Assembly: GCF_963675165.1 (NCBI RefSeq)
Contig: NC_087379.1
Coordinates: 1,740,201 to 1,804,200 of the forward strand
DNA: 64,000 bases
Origin: Halichondria panicea
Lineage: Eukaryota > Porifera > Demospongiae > Suberitida > Halichondriidae
Direction: 5' to 3'
Shown one piece after another: positions 1 through 11,653 of the stretch; the first letter of the stretch is position 1, and the number at the start of each line of letters is the position of its first letter. The notes under the pieces were generated by a model, which saw only the letters and a list, made by a program, of their open reading frames with translations, had not been told where the DNA came from and searched no databases. A program made the translations under genes and the position numbers.

Positions 1-2
1 GA

Positions 3-905
3 GCAGGAGTGAGAGCTGGTAACCACATATACATCCATCATGAAGCTGGAGGCATCTTTAACAAACATGGAATTGTTTACAAGAACGATGAAGAAGGTGC
101 AAGTGTGGCCTACTATGAGAAAAGTTTGGATTCAATTGTTGCGTGCTCACTGGAAAACTTTGCAAATGGAAATCCTATTTCGCTGTATCACTATGGGGTG
201 TCATACCTTTGGAACTTGATGGCACAGAAAGGAAGTTGCTCAACAAGAAGATACGTACTATCACGTCAAGAGGTGGTGCAGAATGTATTCTACTACAATA
301 AGCACCTGGATGAAGTTCAAATCACTCATCAAAACCGAAGCGAATGTTTTGCCACAGCATGCACTAGTCGTACACCACTAGTTGTTGAGAATCCAGTGTT
401 TCCCGCGACAGATGATTCTATCTTCAGAGTGTATCATTTGAGTCACACAATTCACCCAAACCACTTGAAACCAGGAGACCATATCTATGCCTACAGAAAG
501 TTGAGAGTATATTCCCATCACGGTATCTACATCGGCAGGAACAACTCAGGAGTACACATTGTAATCCATTTCACCGGAGCTCCGGGGACTTATAAATCAA
601 AGTCCACGGCTAAAATAAGAAGAGCAAGTCTGGACGAATTCTTAGATGGGGCCGACCTGCAATTGGTATCCTACCACGAAAACGCAGTGGAACAACCTGG
701 AATATCACACGCACGAAAGAGTCAGCCAGCTGCTGAAGTAATAAAAATGGCTGAGTACTATTCTATGAATCCTGATACATGGGGAGACTACCACCTTTTT
801 AATAACAATTGCGAACATTTTTCCATCTTTTGCAAGACCGGAGAATTTGTTGGTATCAACAGTGACATTCAAGATCAAACTAAAAGCTCGTGTACCATTC
901 AATGA
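3..905 (+). CDS. Two-domain LRAT-family protein, 5' end outside window
   Basis: The frame is already open at the window edge, and the first residues match codon 20 onward of the intact gene at 41.3 kb, so the true start lies to the left; the GTG at position 9 is only an internal codon. Two LRAT (NlpC/P60-like acyltransferase/thiol hydrolase) domains are visible. The N-terminal one keeps KHGIV but has NRSECF where the catalytic Cys should be. The C-terminal one has SHHGIY, VIHF and NNCEHF, the His-His-Cys set of LRAT/HRASLS enzymes, so this half may be active on lipid or thioester acyl groups. The tail after NCEHF is short and has no clear membrane anchor. A fragment of the same tail recurs at 30.4 kb. 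The family is sure; substrate is unknown. Confidence 0.88.
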   Translation, partial: AGVRAGNHIYIHHEAGGIFNKHGIVYKNDEEGASVAYYEKSLDSIVACSLENFANGNPISLYHYGVSYLWNLMAQKGSCSTRRYVLSRQEVVQNVFYYNKHLDEVQITHQNRSECFATACTSRTPLVVENPVFPATDDSIFRVYHLSHTIHPNHLKPGDHIYAYRKLRVYSHHGIYIGRNNSGVHIVIHFTGAPGTYKSKSTAKIRRASLDEFLDGADLQLVSYHENAVEQPGISHARKSQPAAEVIKMAEYYSMNPDTWGDYHLFNNNCEHFSIFCKTGEFVGINSDIQDQTKSSCTIQ

Positions 906-1916
906 ACAATGCTCTACGCTGCACACAAAAGTACTGTTAAACATTGTAGTGAATACGTGCATGCACATGTGTGTTAAAATTAAGCAATGAAAACACTGCA
1001 GGTGCTTATGCCTCGGTGGAGATGCCAAAGCTACATAACATAAAGCTACTAATAGCTTTTATTGCATGCAAACTCAAATAGTGGGTAATGATCGACCATG
1101 ATTATTATATCAAGTTGAAGCAAATTAATTAGTATACATGTTTGAACCTTTGAAGGTCAATTTCAGATGAGGAATTAAGGAGATTGAGAATTCTAAAGCT
1201 ATACAGAGACACGATCCAACATCCTACGTACGTATTATACAGCATCACATGACTTGTATCATCAACCCACGTATAATCAATCTACTCAATATCATCATAA
1301 TTTAACGAAGGGAACATTATTTTGTACAGTAACTTGCTCAAGTAACTTTCTCAAGATGGCCAACATTAGCTTGCATGCATGGTAATGGTAATGATCTCCC
1401 ATCAACTATAATGTATACAGTATACAATGTAGAATATAAAGTATAGACAATTGGACAACAAAACCACCACACTAGCTATAATAGTACTTTACCAGGGATG
1501 CTCCCACACTGGTCGGTGGTGGTTGATACTAACCACCACTAGACAAAAAAGAACTACCACTTAGGCCCTATACAGGTACATGTACATAAACGAGCGTGTG
1601 AGTCTGAGGTTTAAAAATAGCCACTATTCCAAAAATGTTGGGCACATCACTGACTTATACTTATAGAGGGGTACTTTAGACTAAAATTTGTTGGATTACT
1701 TCATGGCCATAAAACACATCAGTATAAGGCTCTTGTGTATCCCATTGATAATAGCCATAAACACATACATAAGAGTATGCTACATAAATAAGGATCACAA
1801 TGATCACAACAATTATGTCTCCATTAGAGGGGACTGTCCATGCATGGGGGGGGGGGGGGGGGAGTACCTATTATAGCTATTAATCAGTCAGTATAATTAT
1901 GTATACATACATGTAA
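906..1916. other. Intergenic, repeat remnants
   Basis: No coding exon was recognised. Positions about 985-1110 match the start of a dispersed repeat seen more fully at 45.06-45.6 kb (gctgatgcctcggtgg... type end). A run of 18 G lies at about 1845-1862. Confidence 0.5.
1829..1839 (+). promoter_or_regulatory. Conserved GGGACTGTCC-type motif upstream of LRAT gene
   Basis: GGGGACTGTCC followed by a poly-G run and gagtacctat. The same block is found upstream of the LRAT genes at 36.5 and 41.3 kb and three more times at 48.5, 50.6 and 50.9 kb. It resembles a kappaB site, but regulatory function is inferred only from recurrence and position. Confidence 0.35.
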
Positions 1917-2050
1917 TAGTTAGACACTGTTTTGGAGGTGTCTATGGGATTTAGAAGCCCAAAGGCACTGATCCCGGGTGTAGCGAAGGTACTACAAGTG
2001 GCTGAGGGCTTCTAAATCACATGGACACCGACAAAACAGTGCCTAGATGC
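1917..2050. mobile_element. Hairpin MITE, TTAGACACTGTTT ends
   Basis: Near-perfect inverted repeat: the left arm begins ttagacactgttttgg and the right arm ends acaaaacagtgcctag, with atttagaagccc / gggcttctaaat inside. A sister copy is at 24.52-24.65 kb. Non-autonomous; superfamily not determined. Confidence 0.7.
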
Positions 2051-2232
2051 TAGTGTGCATGCGCAAACCTCTTAACTACAATACAACACGTTTACTTTGC
2101 TTAACAACGGAATACTAAGTAAGTTGCAGGTATACAAGTCCCATAGTATACCTCCTCTGTGGCACGTACTTTCCCGTGTACTTGCCATGTAGATCTTATC
2201 AACAGTGTCTATAAAGTACAATAGCAAAACCA

Positions 2233-2440
2233 ATGGCTGACAAACAAGACAGACTGCAGGTGTGGAATCAGAAACTAGTGATCACATATACATCCATGAA
2301 GTTAGAGGCATCTTTAAAAAGCACACAATCGTTTACAAGGATAATGAAGGTAGCCTACTATGGCAACGACTGGGATAGGATTAGGCATATTTTTAGCTTG
2401 ATTAGCTATCCCAAAGAAATGCTCTATAATTATAGCTAGC
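2233..2440 (+). pseudogene. LRAT-family 5' fragment
   Basis: It begins with ATG and MADKQDRLQVWNQK, the same start as the intact gene at 41,347 (MADSQDRVQVWNQK). After that the frame is lost within about 15 codons, although the DNA still matches the domain start (cacatatacatccatgaag, aggcatcttta). Similarity ends near 2,440. A broken remnant, lying tail-to-tail with the truncated end of BBS2 copy A. Confidence 0.8.
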
Positions 2441-2566
2441 ATATTATTAATATGCATATTCACCAACGGAAATCATAAAGTCAGGAATCAACAACCCCAC
2501 CCCCTCATTCCGTTTCCAATCCCTCTTCCTTTTCTATCTATGGTTCTCACACACCCCCCCACTCAC

Positions 2567-5500
2567 TGAGACGTTTCCCTGTGCATCTCCGTCAGGAATG
2601 ATGACTCCGAACTCTGTCTTGAGCATGGTACTGGCGGGGATCACCCCCATAGGACCGGACACACCCACCTCCCCCTCAGGGTCCTTGGACGAGGCTACCT
2701 GCCAGCCGGGGGTACAGATCACAGAAATTAATACTGAAAATTATAATTATTGTAGCAATGAAATATGCAAAATTATTACAGAGTAGTTACTAATCGACAA
2801 AGACATTTACCTTTTCATTGATTTCGAAGTTCTTTAGCTCCATCGTTAAGTTCTATATAGGGACAAAAGGATGGACCTTACTTAACTTGATAGTACCAGT
2901 GATAATATTTGTAACTTACGGTACCAAAACAGTTCGAAACTATCGATTCTCATTCACCCCACGCCCACACACTCTCACACCTGTCTCCTCTTCGTAAGCT
3001 CCTGGAGTGCCTTGCTCTCCGGCCCTAATGACAAGCTGTGTTGCTGGGAGACCATCCCCATACTAGCGGGCAAGTAACCTCTGACTTCTCCCTCCACTGA
3101 GCAACAGATCAACTCCTCCTTGCCGTCCAATCGGTAGTCAGCCTGAGAGGGGGGGGCGGGGTGTGGGTAAAGCCATACACTATAGCAACACAATGTGATG
3201 AATGTGCTTGGAAAGGCCTACTGCACAGGGCCAACTTTAGAATGCAGAGTGTACACATGTTACTGCAGGTAGTTCCAAGGGCTACCAAATGTATCTTTCT
3301 GCTGAATTGTGAACCTATAGCTCAAGTTATCCTATAGCTCAAGCAGGAGTGCGCACTCAAGTTATGACAAATCCCCAAGGCTATGTTTTTTCTTCTCAAA
3401 TGGAACTGAAAGCAATCACTGATCTAAACACATCATTAGATATTGCACCAATACAACTACAATTGATACACAATAATCCTCTCCCTACACACAGAGCTCA
3501 CTATTACTGTACATGTACGATACGATACACTAATTCCCTCACCTGCACAATGCCGGCCACGGTGGAGGAGAAGGTGTCCTTGTAAATGACGTTACCGGTC
3601 TGACTGCTACGAACGTCCACTTTCCCACTCGACCATCCTGTTATAACCTCAGGCACTCCGTCCTCGTTCATGTCAAACCCTGCCATACATATCGGCTGGT
3701 GCTTCGACTGTGTGGGTGTGTGGGGTGAAACAGTACTCATAGCTATCTTTGAATATCCATCCCTTGATTGCACACATTTTCAGTTTTCAAAGTTAAGAAA
3801 AGATTAATACACATTCAAAGTTAAGATACACATTCTACAGGCTTTTTTAGAGGGGCAGCTAGTTAGACACACCCCTCACGCACTTTGATCCTCCAGAATC
3901 TCTCTTGTCCGCTGTACACGCCCACTATTCCATTGGCAAGGGCGTAACTGAACTTGTCTCCCTGCAGGGGACATAGCGCCACCACTGCCTCAGCCTCGTT
4001 AATCTCTGTGGGGGCACACATAAGATACGTCAAGTGAAATTATGACAGGGCAACACGTGTGTACTTTAAGCTACTACTATCCTATCTCTTATCCTTCCAA
4101 ACTCTCCCTAAGTGTCAAATGGTAAATATACAATCATGTATATAACTAGTTGAACAGTACCGTTGATCCAATGTCAATGAACGCTTAGAAAGAGACATAG
4201 AGACATTTCAAATAATGCAAAATTTCGCCAGAGTCACAATTTGTCAATTTTCAGCTTTGTACCATGGGCTATAATCCAAGGTATGGCCAAATATTGGCAA
4301 ATATGAACGTTGATGACACCATTTGAAAAGTCTTGCTTCAGAAAATCATAAAATTGTTGAAATTAGATCCATGGAATTCAAGTTATGGCAGCTGAAAAAG
4401 TTCCCAAACCACATAAGTCTGGGCACTCTAGTTATAATTATGGTCACAGTTTACGTACAAAACAACCCCTTAACAAATGCCACCTCCGTACATTTATGGC
4501 CTAAACTTTGCTCTCTAAATGTACAGGAGATGCCACTGCACACACACCACGTGTTCATACACACAGAGCTATACAGATGCAGACACTAGCTCACCTGCGT
4601 ACAGTTCATCGCCCTGGAACACTCTGATGTCATAGTCCTCAGAGCCGACCAGCAGCTCATTCCTCCCATCAGAGTTGAAGTCTGCCAGGGCCAGCGAGCA
4701 CACATTGTCCCCGGTTACCTAGGCAGGTTGTCAAGGCATGAGCATAGCTATAATATTGTTACATTTGGTAGTAGCTACGTCTTAATAATTTATTGAAGAG
4801 GAACCATTTCATAGTGGTACTGAGTAGATACTCACTGTCCAGAACGAGTCTTGTCCCTCGTGGTCCAGTCCTGTGATTGCACAATTACCCCCAACAAAGG
4901 CCAGGGGCTTACTCATGTCCGCCAGCTGCCCTATCAGTATGGTATTAGCTCCGTCAGGCAGCTGCATGGAGAGAATAAAGTGTTTCAACCTGTGTCATAG
5001 TAAGTCAAATCTTGGGTGGCCACTATAGACAGTTTTTACTATCAGGAGATACCCAGTACAATCACGGTTGTTAGTAAGTCACCTCTTTATTACAGCCATT
5101 GTTTGGGGTGGCCACTGTAAAACAGTTTTTACTGTATGTATACTATCAGGAGTTACCCAGTACAATCACGACATTAATTGTGCATTAATTATATGAACTG
5201 GCTGACTATTTAAATCTGCATTTTGTGTTACATGTAGTAACAATCTACATGTAGAAAGGCAATACAAGGAATCGTTCAAAATCACTTGTCATTCCTACCC
5301 CAGGATAAACCACACCCACCACCCCTCCCCCTCACCTCCTTATAGAACAGCTCAGAGTTTTGCTCCACATCGTATGCTAGTACGTTGGTCTGGGTACCGA
5401 CCACCAACACGTCCTGGTTCAGTTCCGGATCCAGTTTCCCCGCTGCCAATGATGTCACATGTTGTCCGATGCTCAGCAGAGTGATGTCAGAGTCTGAGGA

Positions 5501-5957
5501 TGAGACTGAGAGACGTGCAGTGGGTGTGGTTGAGGGGGAGGGGCTAGACATACGACGGTGAGGTGTGTGTATGAAAACCTGCACAGGAAGAAAACTAAAT
5601 GTTAGTATGATCGACATGAAACAGTAGTAAAGATACATAGCAGTATGCTCAACACTTTCATGTTGACTGTAAAAGCTAGAGTGATCTTTACTTCTACGCA
5701 AGTTATTATAGCATCTGTTTAGGTCATAATTACAATGTACATAGACAGTAATCTGTTGTATATTGTAAGCACAGGGCTAGGGAACGTATGAGCCAACGTG
5801 TGAATGTTGAGAAGTGCACTGTAATTAGAATTAACACTACCTTTCCACCATTTGTAGCTGCAGTTAGTGATGGATGCCTGCCATCGTAATGTCCGACCGT
5901 CACCAGTCTGGGGAAGATCTTTTGGTTCAGTTTGAGCGTGAAAATGGGCACCAGCAT
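2567..5957 (-). CDS. BBS2: BBS2 N-terminal half, copy A (nine exons)
   Basis: BBS2 is a BBSome subunit that carries membrane cargo to cilia. Exons read from high to low coordinates: 5957-5841 ([13 protein letters not shown]), 5578-5336, 4961-4836, 4718-4595, 4005-3884, 3707-3543, 3142-2981, 2852-2811, 2698-2567. All have GT-AG borders and together give 411 open codons. Recognisable BBS2 blocks include [79 protein letters not shown] and [16 protein letters not shown]: the beta-propeller and start of the linker. Vertebrate BBS2 is about 720 residues, so the C-terminal ~300 are missing. The last exon ends at a good donor, so further exons could lie left of the window with the LRAT genes nested in the intron; otherwise this is a truncated duplicate. 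No stop or frameshift was seen. Confidence 0.92.
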
Positions 5958-6985
5958 CTTTGTTTAGATGGGCTTGATTGCAAAAGGATAAATAAAGGGG
6001 GCGTAGCTGCTCGCCTGCAGCCTTTTTTATCAACGATCATTTCCATTTGAGCAAATATTTTCTTCTTCAGAAGAGAAAATTGGAGGAACAAAGAAAGAAA
6101 GAAGGAAGCGACAAAGAAAAAGGAGAGCATGCCTGCTTTGCTAAGTCGCGTGATCCCCTAAATTTTAACGAGCGTGGGCGAGAGAAAAAACCTCAATAAC
6201 TGTCCTCTCCAGGTAGCCTCTACGCAGGCTCTCCTTTTTCTGTTCTTTATCACAATCGTTCAATAAGATAAAATACTGTATTATTCGTTCAATGAGATAA
6301 AATACGGTATTAATTGGAGGAATAAAGAAAGAAATAGACGTAAAGTTATGAAAAAGGAGAGCGTGGGAAGTCGCGTGAGGGTAGAAGGGTGGTAGAAGGG
6401 TGAAAATGAGCGTGGGCATACTGAGCTAGAGATGTTGGACTGCCCACGCAGAGGTCTACGACTAGTAAAACTTTGCCTGCTGCAAGCTGGACATGGACTT
6501 GGAACTGGAAGTTTGCAAGCACTATAGCTAGCTATACCTTAGGCTTAGCTAGATGATCTACTAGTCTAGATTGTGTGTTTAGATTCTATCACTATTACCT
6601 TTTCTTGTGTCTTTCTACATGCTATAGTAGAATAGCTTAGTCATCATTATCATATAGCAGGTAGCTACTGCCACCAGAGCTGGCCACGCTGGTTCTCTGA
6701 TCTGACTTGCAGCACAGCTTGGTGGTTGTCTCAGTGCAGTACAGTACAGTCTTACTCTGAATGCGTGGGAGAATACCTTACGTCACGATTGTGGGCTACA
6801 TATCGCCCACGTTCATAAAAATCCTTGTGGATCACGCGATTTCCCAAACCAGGCCTTACGTTTTCTTAACTGTACGCCCATTTCTTTCTTTGCTGCCTCA
6901 CTATGTCTTTCTTATGTTTATGGATGAACAGTGACAACAGCAAGAAAAAGTAAGGCCTGGGAACGAGGCTACTCTCCAGGCCACA
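5958..6985. other. BBS2 upstream flank and MITE debris
   Basis: Positions about 5,975-6,070 (gggggcgtagctgctcgcc ... atcatttccatttgagcaaa) recur upstream of BBS2 copies B, C and D and are the likely promoter side of the gene. Positions 6,165-6,420 hold a repeat with gtagcctctacgcagg and ctcctttttc blocks, also found near 21.5, 42.5 and 44.2 kb. No exon recognised in 6,420-6,985. Confidence 0.5.
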
Positions 6986-7288
6986 CAGTAGAGTCAGCGA
7001 TCAATAATCGGAGCGATCAATTATCGTCAACTTTTTCTCGTGCAAGAGTGACTTACAACAAACACTGGTGCTACACAGAGGTGGACCTGGGTCTAAGCAG
7101 CAAGGATCCCAAAGAAGGCCGCTCAGATTCCTTTACCTCGAAAATAGCATACGCTAGATTGCAAAAACTGGTAATATCAATAGTCACACGATAACGATCT
7201 ATCTTCGATTAGCTGCTATAACTTGGCACTCAGTCAGAAAACAAAGAATATTCCCTTGCACAAAGATAGAGTAGATACTAAGCTAGCC
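6986..7288 (+). repeat. Left arm of ~300-bp inverted repeat (Tigger 5' end)
   Basis: About 97% identical, in opposite orientation, to 11,654-11,955. The shared block starts agtagagtcagcgatcaat and runs into the first codons of the Tigger transposase (LALSQKTKNIPLHKD), stopping at actaagcta. It is either a long terminal inverted repeat of one element or the 5' end of a second, inverted copy. Confidence 0.8.
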
Positions 7289-7290
7289 TA

Positions 7291-7641
7291 GTAGTCGAGC
7301 GCCGCCGCCCTCCTTGAAGGAGGTCGGGAATCAAGCCTATCCACAGTTTTGTTCTGGCCTGTTACGCAATAGTATCATGAATATCATTCATTCTATGTGG
7401 GTGCTAACCAATAGCGATGAATATCATTTATTAAAGTGGGTGTTGGCCTCGCCTCTCAGTCAATCCAACGTGTGCAAAATTCACACGTGGTACAGTTGAG
7501 TGGGTGTGATCAATGCCCTTGAGATACTGCAATCTGATTGGAGCTGGTGGAATTGTTGGATTTCCAACAACAGAACAAAACTGTGGATAGGCTTGATTCC
7601 CGACCTCCATCCGGGCAACGGTGGAGGGCGGCGGCGCCCGA
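7291..7641. mobile_element. GC-rich TIR MITE next to Tigger arm
   Basis: Inverted ends: left tagtcgagcgccgccgccct, right agggcggcggcgcccgacta, with a second inverted block ggaatcaagcctatccacag / ctgtggataggcttgattcc inside. No coding capacity. It sits where the left Tigger arm stops, so it may have inserted there or been joined by rearrangement. Confidence 0.65.
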
Positions 7642-8030
7642 CTAAAGCTAGCCCTGCACAAAAACTTAAGGTCAACCAGAGTTCATATCATTTTTCGTTC
7701 ACGCATGCGCACTAAGAAATAAATACTCTTGTGTAAACCACTTTTATGGAAATCAGTCAACAGGGGTGAAGCTCCAGCTTAACAGCAAGTCAACAATTCA
7801 GCAAATGAACAATTCATGACAACAGTTTTATCATTATAAAAATACGTTTTAAAGTTTGCAGTTTACACATAAAAATGATATTGATGCAGCTGATTTTGAT
7901 GATACCTTCACACAAATACAATGGTACATTTGGATTTTGGGCATTCAAATGGAAACACTTGGCTTGCTCGCAAGGAGAAGCTGCATGGTGGAATGTAATA
8001 GTTACATACTTTGCTCTTTAGAATCATTAC

Positions 8031-9142
8031 CTTTAGTAGCACTTGAAGTATGTACACCACTTCGTGCACCCTTGCTCCTAGTTGTGGGAAGTTTCGTGGC
8101 AACACCAGCTTGCTGACCCTCTATAAAATAGGCAATGCATTCAGTGAAGCACCCTCAAAAAAGAATTACAAATTACCTTTAGTATCACTTGAAGTATGTA
8201 CACCACTTCGTGCACCCTTGCTCCTAGTTGTGGGAAGTTTCGTGGCAGCATCAGCTTGCGGACCCTCTATAAAATAGGCAATGCATTCAGTGAAGCACCC
8301 TCAAAAAAGAATTACAAATTACCTTTAGTAGCACTTGAAGTATGTACACCACTTCGTGCACCCTTGCTCCTAGTTGTGGGAAGTTTCGTGGCAACACCAG
8401 CTTGCTGACCCTCTATAAAATAGGCAATGCATTCAGTGAAGCACCCTCAAAAAAGAATTACAAATTACCTTTAGTAGCACTTGAAGTATGTACACCACTT
8501 CGTGCACCCTTGCTCCTAGTTGTGGGAAGTTTCGTGGCAGCATCAGCTTGCGGACCCTCTATAAAATAGGCAATGCATTCAGTGAAGCACCCTCAAAAAA
8601 GAATTACAAATTACCTTTAGTAGCACTTGAAGTATGTACACCACTTCGTGCACCCTTGCTCCTAGTTGTGGGAAGTTTCGTGGCAGCATCAGCTTGCTGA
8701 CCCTCTATAAAATAGGCAATGCATTCAGTGAAGCACCCTCAAAAAAGAATTACAAATTACCTTTAGTACCACTTGAAGTATGTACACCACTTCGTGCACC
8801 CTTGCTCCTAGTTGTGGGAAGTTTCGTGGCAGCATCAGCTTGCGGACCCTCTATAAAATAGGCAATGCATTCAGTGAAGCACCCTCAAAAAAGAATTACA
8901 AATTACCTTTAGTAGCACTTGAAGTATGTACACCACTTCGTGCACCCTTGCTCCTAGTTGTGGGAAGTTTCGTGGCAGCATCAGCTTGCTGACCCTCTAT
9001 AAAATAGGCAATGCATTCAGTGAAGCACCCTCAAAAAAGAATTACAAATTACCTTTAGTACCACTTGAAGTATGTACACCACTTCGTGCACCCTTGCTCC
9101 TAGTTGTGGGAAGTTTCGTGGCAGCATCAGCTTGCTGATCCT
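8031..9142 (-). repeat. Eight-copy 146-bp exon/intron cassette
   Basis: Exactly spaced copies (exons 8031-8120, 8177-8266, 8323-8412, 8469-8558, 8615-8704, 8761-8850, 8907-8996, 9053-9142). Each is a 90-bp exon preceded by tatag and followed by gtaat, with 56-bp introns. Read on the minus strand each exon gives 30 residues of the type EGQQAGVATKLPTTRSKG plus ARSGVHTSSATKG; variants are D/G/P substitutions and all copies stay open. Neighbouring copies alternate between two sequence types, suggesting later doubling of a two-unit block. Phase 1-1 exons let copies be added without breaking the frame. Confidence 0.88.
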
Positions 9143-10637
9143 CTATGAAATAGGTAATGCATTAAATAATGGTGAGACTCTCTATGTGAATATATTAAGA
9201 AATTAAGGAGCATAATTTATCATACATACATCACGTGATACGTGCATGTATACTTCATATTTAAATGATGCACACCACAATCAGAATGTACGTGTAATTA
9301 AATACAGAACTTGAAATGATGCACACCCACGCACGCACACGCACACATCAACTAATAACATATAGTGTACCTCCTGTAGCCTTCTTCTCAGATCCGGTAA
9401 GGTCCTCCTTATCCAACTGAGTTCCTACACAAAATACGCATAGGGTTCTTGTAGTACTCAGTGGATCGAACTCCTCAGGCATGCAACTATAGCTTACAAA
9501 ATAATGTGTAAACTTACTTGTATTGTTGGCTAAACTTGTTTCGGATTCTGAAGAAGAATACCCGTACGATCCTCCCTGATTCCAGTCGCCTAAAAGAAAG
9601 AAATTAGCAATTTAAACAACGTTTACAAGAGTCTACAGTTACCTGCAAGTTCATCCCAATTCAACTCCTCATTGCCAGAAGGCTCAGACTGATTAGCAAG
9701 CGATTCTGTAACAGAAAGGAGCCTTATAATACATAGTGCGCATACACGATCAACTCACATGCACACACATACCTAATAGTGCACCTGCAGCTGTTTTCTT
9801 CTTCTGTGCAGGGCCTTTGCGCTTCTTCATTTCAGCCCTTTCTTTCTTCTTTCTCTCCCGCTCATCTTTTGCTCGAATTTTTCTCAACTTTTCCTCTTTA
9901 CCCTTTTTTTTGCAAGCAATTCTTGAATCTTATCTGAACGTGTGACAACACACCCAGGACTGATGCCTCTGGGAAGAGGCTGGGTAGGTGGAGGCTCCTT
10001 GACGTCAAGAACTTGCTTAGTGCACTATCTTGCGACTGACTTGGAGGCATATACACCTTGTCCAGTTGAACAGTACCAGTGTTTCCAGTCTCTTGAGGGG
10101 AAGTGATGTTCCCAGCCTCTTGAGATGTTGTCAGCGGAGAGCTTGCGTGTGTAGACTGAGAGTTCACTTGATCAGTGGGATGATTTGAGAGAAGCCATTC
10201 ATTGTACCTATGGTCTGTGATTATATCGTAACCATTCTCAAATCGGCGCTGGAACGTTGTCTTCTCTTTGGCTGTAAATTGAATACTTGATTTTGGAGCT
10301 CTTTTGGGCAATGGGCTAAACATTGGCAGGAACTGTAGACGAGGGCCTTCATTGTCTTCCATATCCTGTATCTTGGCTAAAATAGCATCTCGCCTAAATG
10401 GATAGATCCCAGTAGTGGCGAATCCAGATTGGACATTTCGCATAGTCATCGATTCCATCCAAGCATTAGCAAAAACCCTTGAGAAAGTATAGCGAGTGAC
10501 ACTTTTGCCTGGATTTTGACTAATAAACTGATGGCATGCTTCTCGCCAAGCTGACTTCAATGGAGAAAAACATCCCTTATCAAGGGGCTGAGTTAAATGT
10601 GTTGTATTGGGCGGCAGAGTGAAAATTACAACTTCAT

Positions 10638-11042
10638 CAGGGGCAGATCCAGGAAAAACAAAAGGGGGGGGCTAGCTAGAAAGGGGCGAAGCCCCGTATG
10701 AGGCAGCCTCGCCGGAGGCGAATTTTTTGTAAGATTTGACCTTTGAACTTTCATATTAATACGTTGACCTCTGCACTTACTTTTAATACTATGGTGATAC
10801 TGTACTGATCAGATGTACGTACGTACGTACAGCTAGCTAGCTAGCTAGGTACGTCCAGCTAGCTACCCTAGATCCTTTATACTCCTAGTAGCTGTTGTCT
10901 AGCATCTCTCAAGTGATTTCAAGTGAGTCTACAGATGCATAATTGGTGGCAAAATTGTTGTAGAGTCAGACTACAACACATGGTAGTTTTTTCAAAAGGG
11001 GGGGGCTTCAGCCCCTCAAAATCACCCCTGGATCCGCCCCTG
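10638..11042. mobile_element. hAT-like non-autonomous element in transposase gene
   Basis: Terminal inverted repeats CAGGGGCAGATCCAGG / CCTGGATCCGCCCCTG and a 5-bp target duplication TTCAT (10,633-10,637 and 11,043-11,047). It splits the Tigger reading frame. The same end type and duplication length occur at 54,891-55,279. Superfamily assignment to hAT rests on the CAGGGG end and is tentative. Confidence 0.85.
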
Positions 11043-11653
11043 TTCATGCTTGGCAGCCATAGCCAACATCTCTGGACAAAAATGGGAAGAGTGCCCGTCA
11101 AGGAGCAAGAGAAGTGGTCTGTCCCTTGGAGCAAATCGGAGAAAATGATTGCAGAACCAGCCATCAAAGATTTCTGCAGTCATCCAGCCACGTTCAGATA
11201 GAGCATAGCGTGTTCCTCTAACCTCTCCTTCATGCAGTAAGAGCCAAATTGAGAGTCTTGCGATCCCTAACTACCATCGGTGGCATACAAATTCCAGACG
11301 CACTTACACAACCAACAACAGTGATCTGAGTCTTATCACCAGACGACATTGCTGTCACATATTTTGATTTGCCAGCTACCACCTTTGGGGGTTTTGGATT
11401 CAATGGCATTCCGGTTTCATCCATATTAAATAGTAACTCTGGGCGGTCTCTAAGATTATAAGTATCCAGTGTCTCCTCCAGCAAATCGAAATAAGCATTC
11501 ATACTTTCCGAGTTAGATGCTATGGCTCGTGCCTTACTCATAGGGGCAGGATTTTTCAGAGACAATTCAGGATGTCGCCTAGAAAAGGATGTCCACCATC
11601 CATCAGTCACAGTGCGTGCTACGTCTTTGTAATCTAATAGTCGTTGCACAATA

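Noticed and set aside
3504-3773. BBS2 exon-containing ORFs as separate single-exon genes
   Set aside because: They are exon 6 plus intron read-through; splice borders and the match to BBS2 require joining with other exons.
6931-7194. Plus-strand ORF AINNRSDQLSSTFSRARVTY as a protein
   Set aside because: It is the leader part of the inverted repeat shared with 11,750-11,971. No conserved domain is recognisable, and the frame ends before the transposase frame begins.
8050-9138. Plus-strand ORFs of 70-75 codons starting MYTTSCTLAPSCGK in each 146-bp repeat
   Set aside because: They are mirror readings of the minus-strand exons. The minus strand has consistent phase-1 splice sites and joins to the upstream exons, while the plus ORFs end at stops or run into intron sequence.
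8031-9160. CRISPR-like array
   Set aside because: The 146-bp period is fully repeated with no unique spacers, and the genome is eukaryotic.
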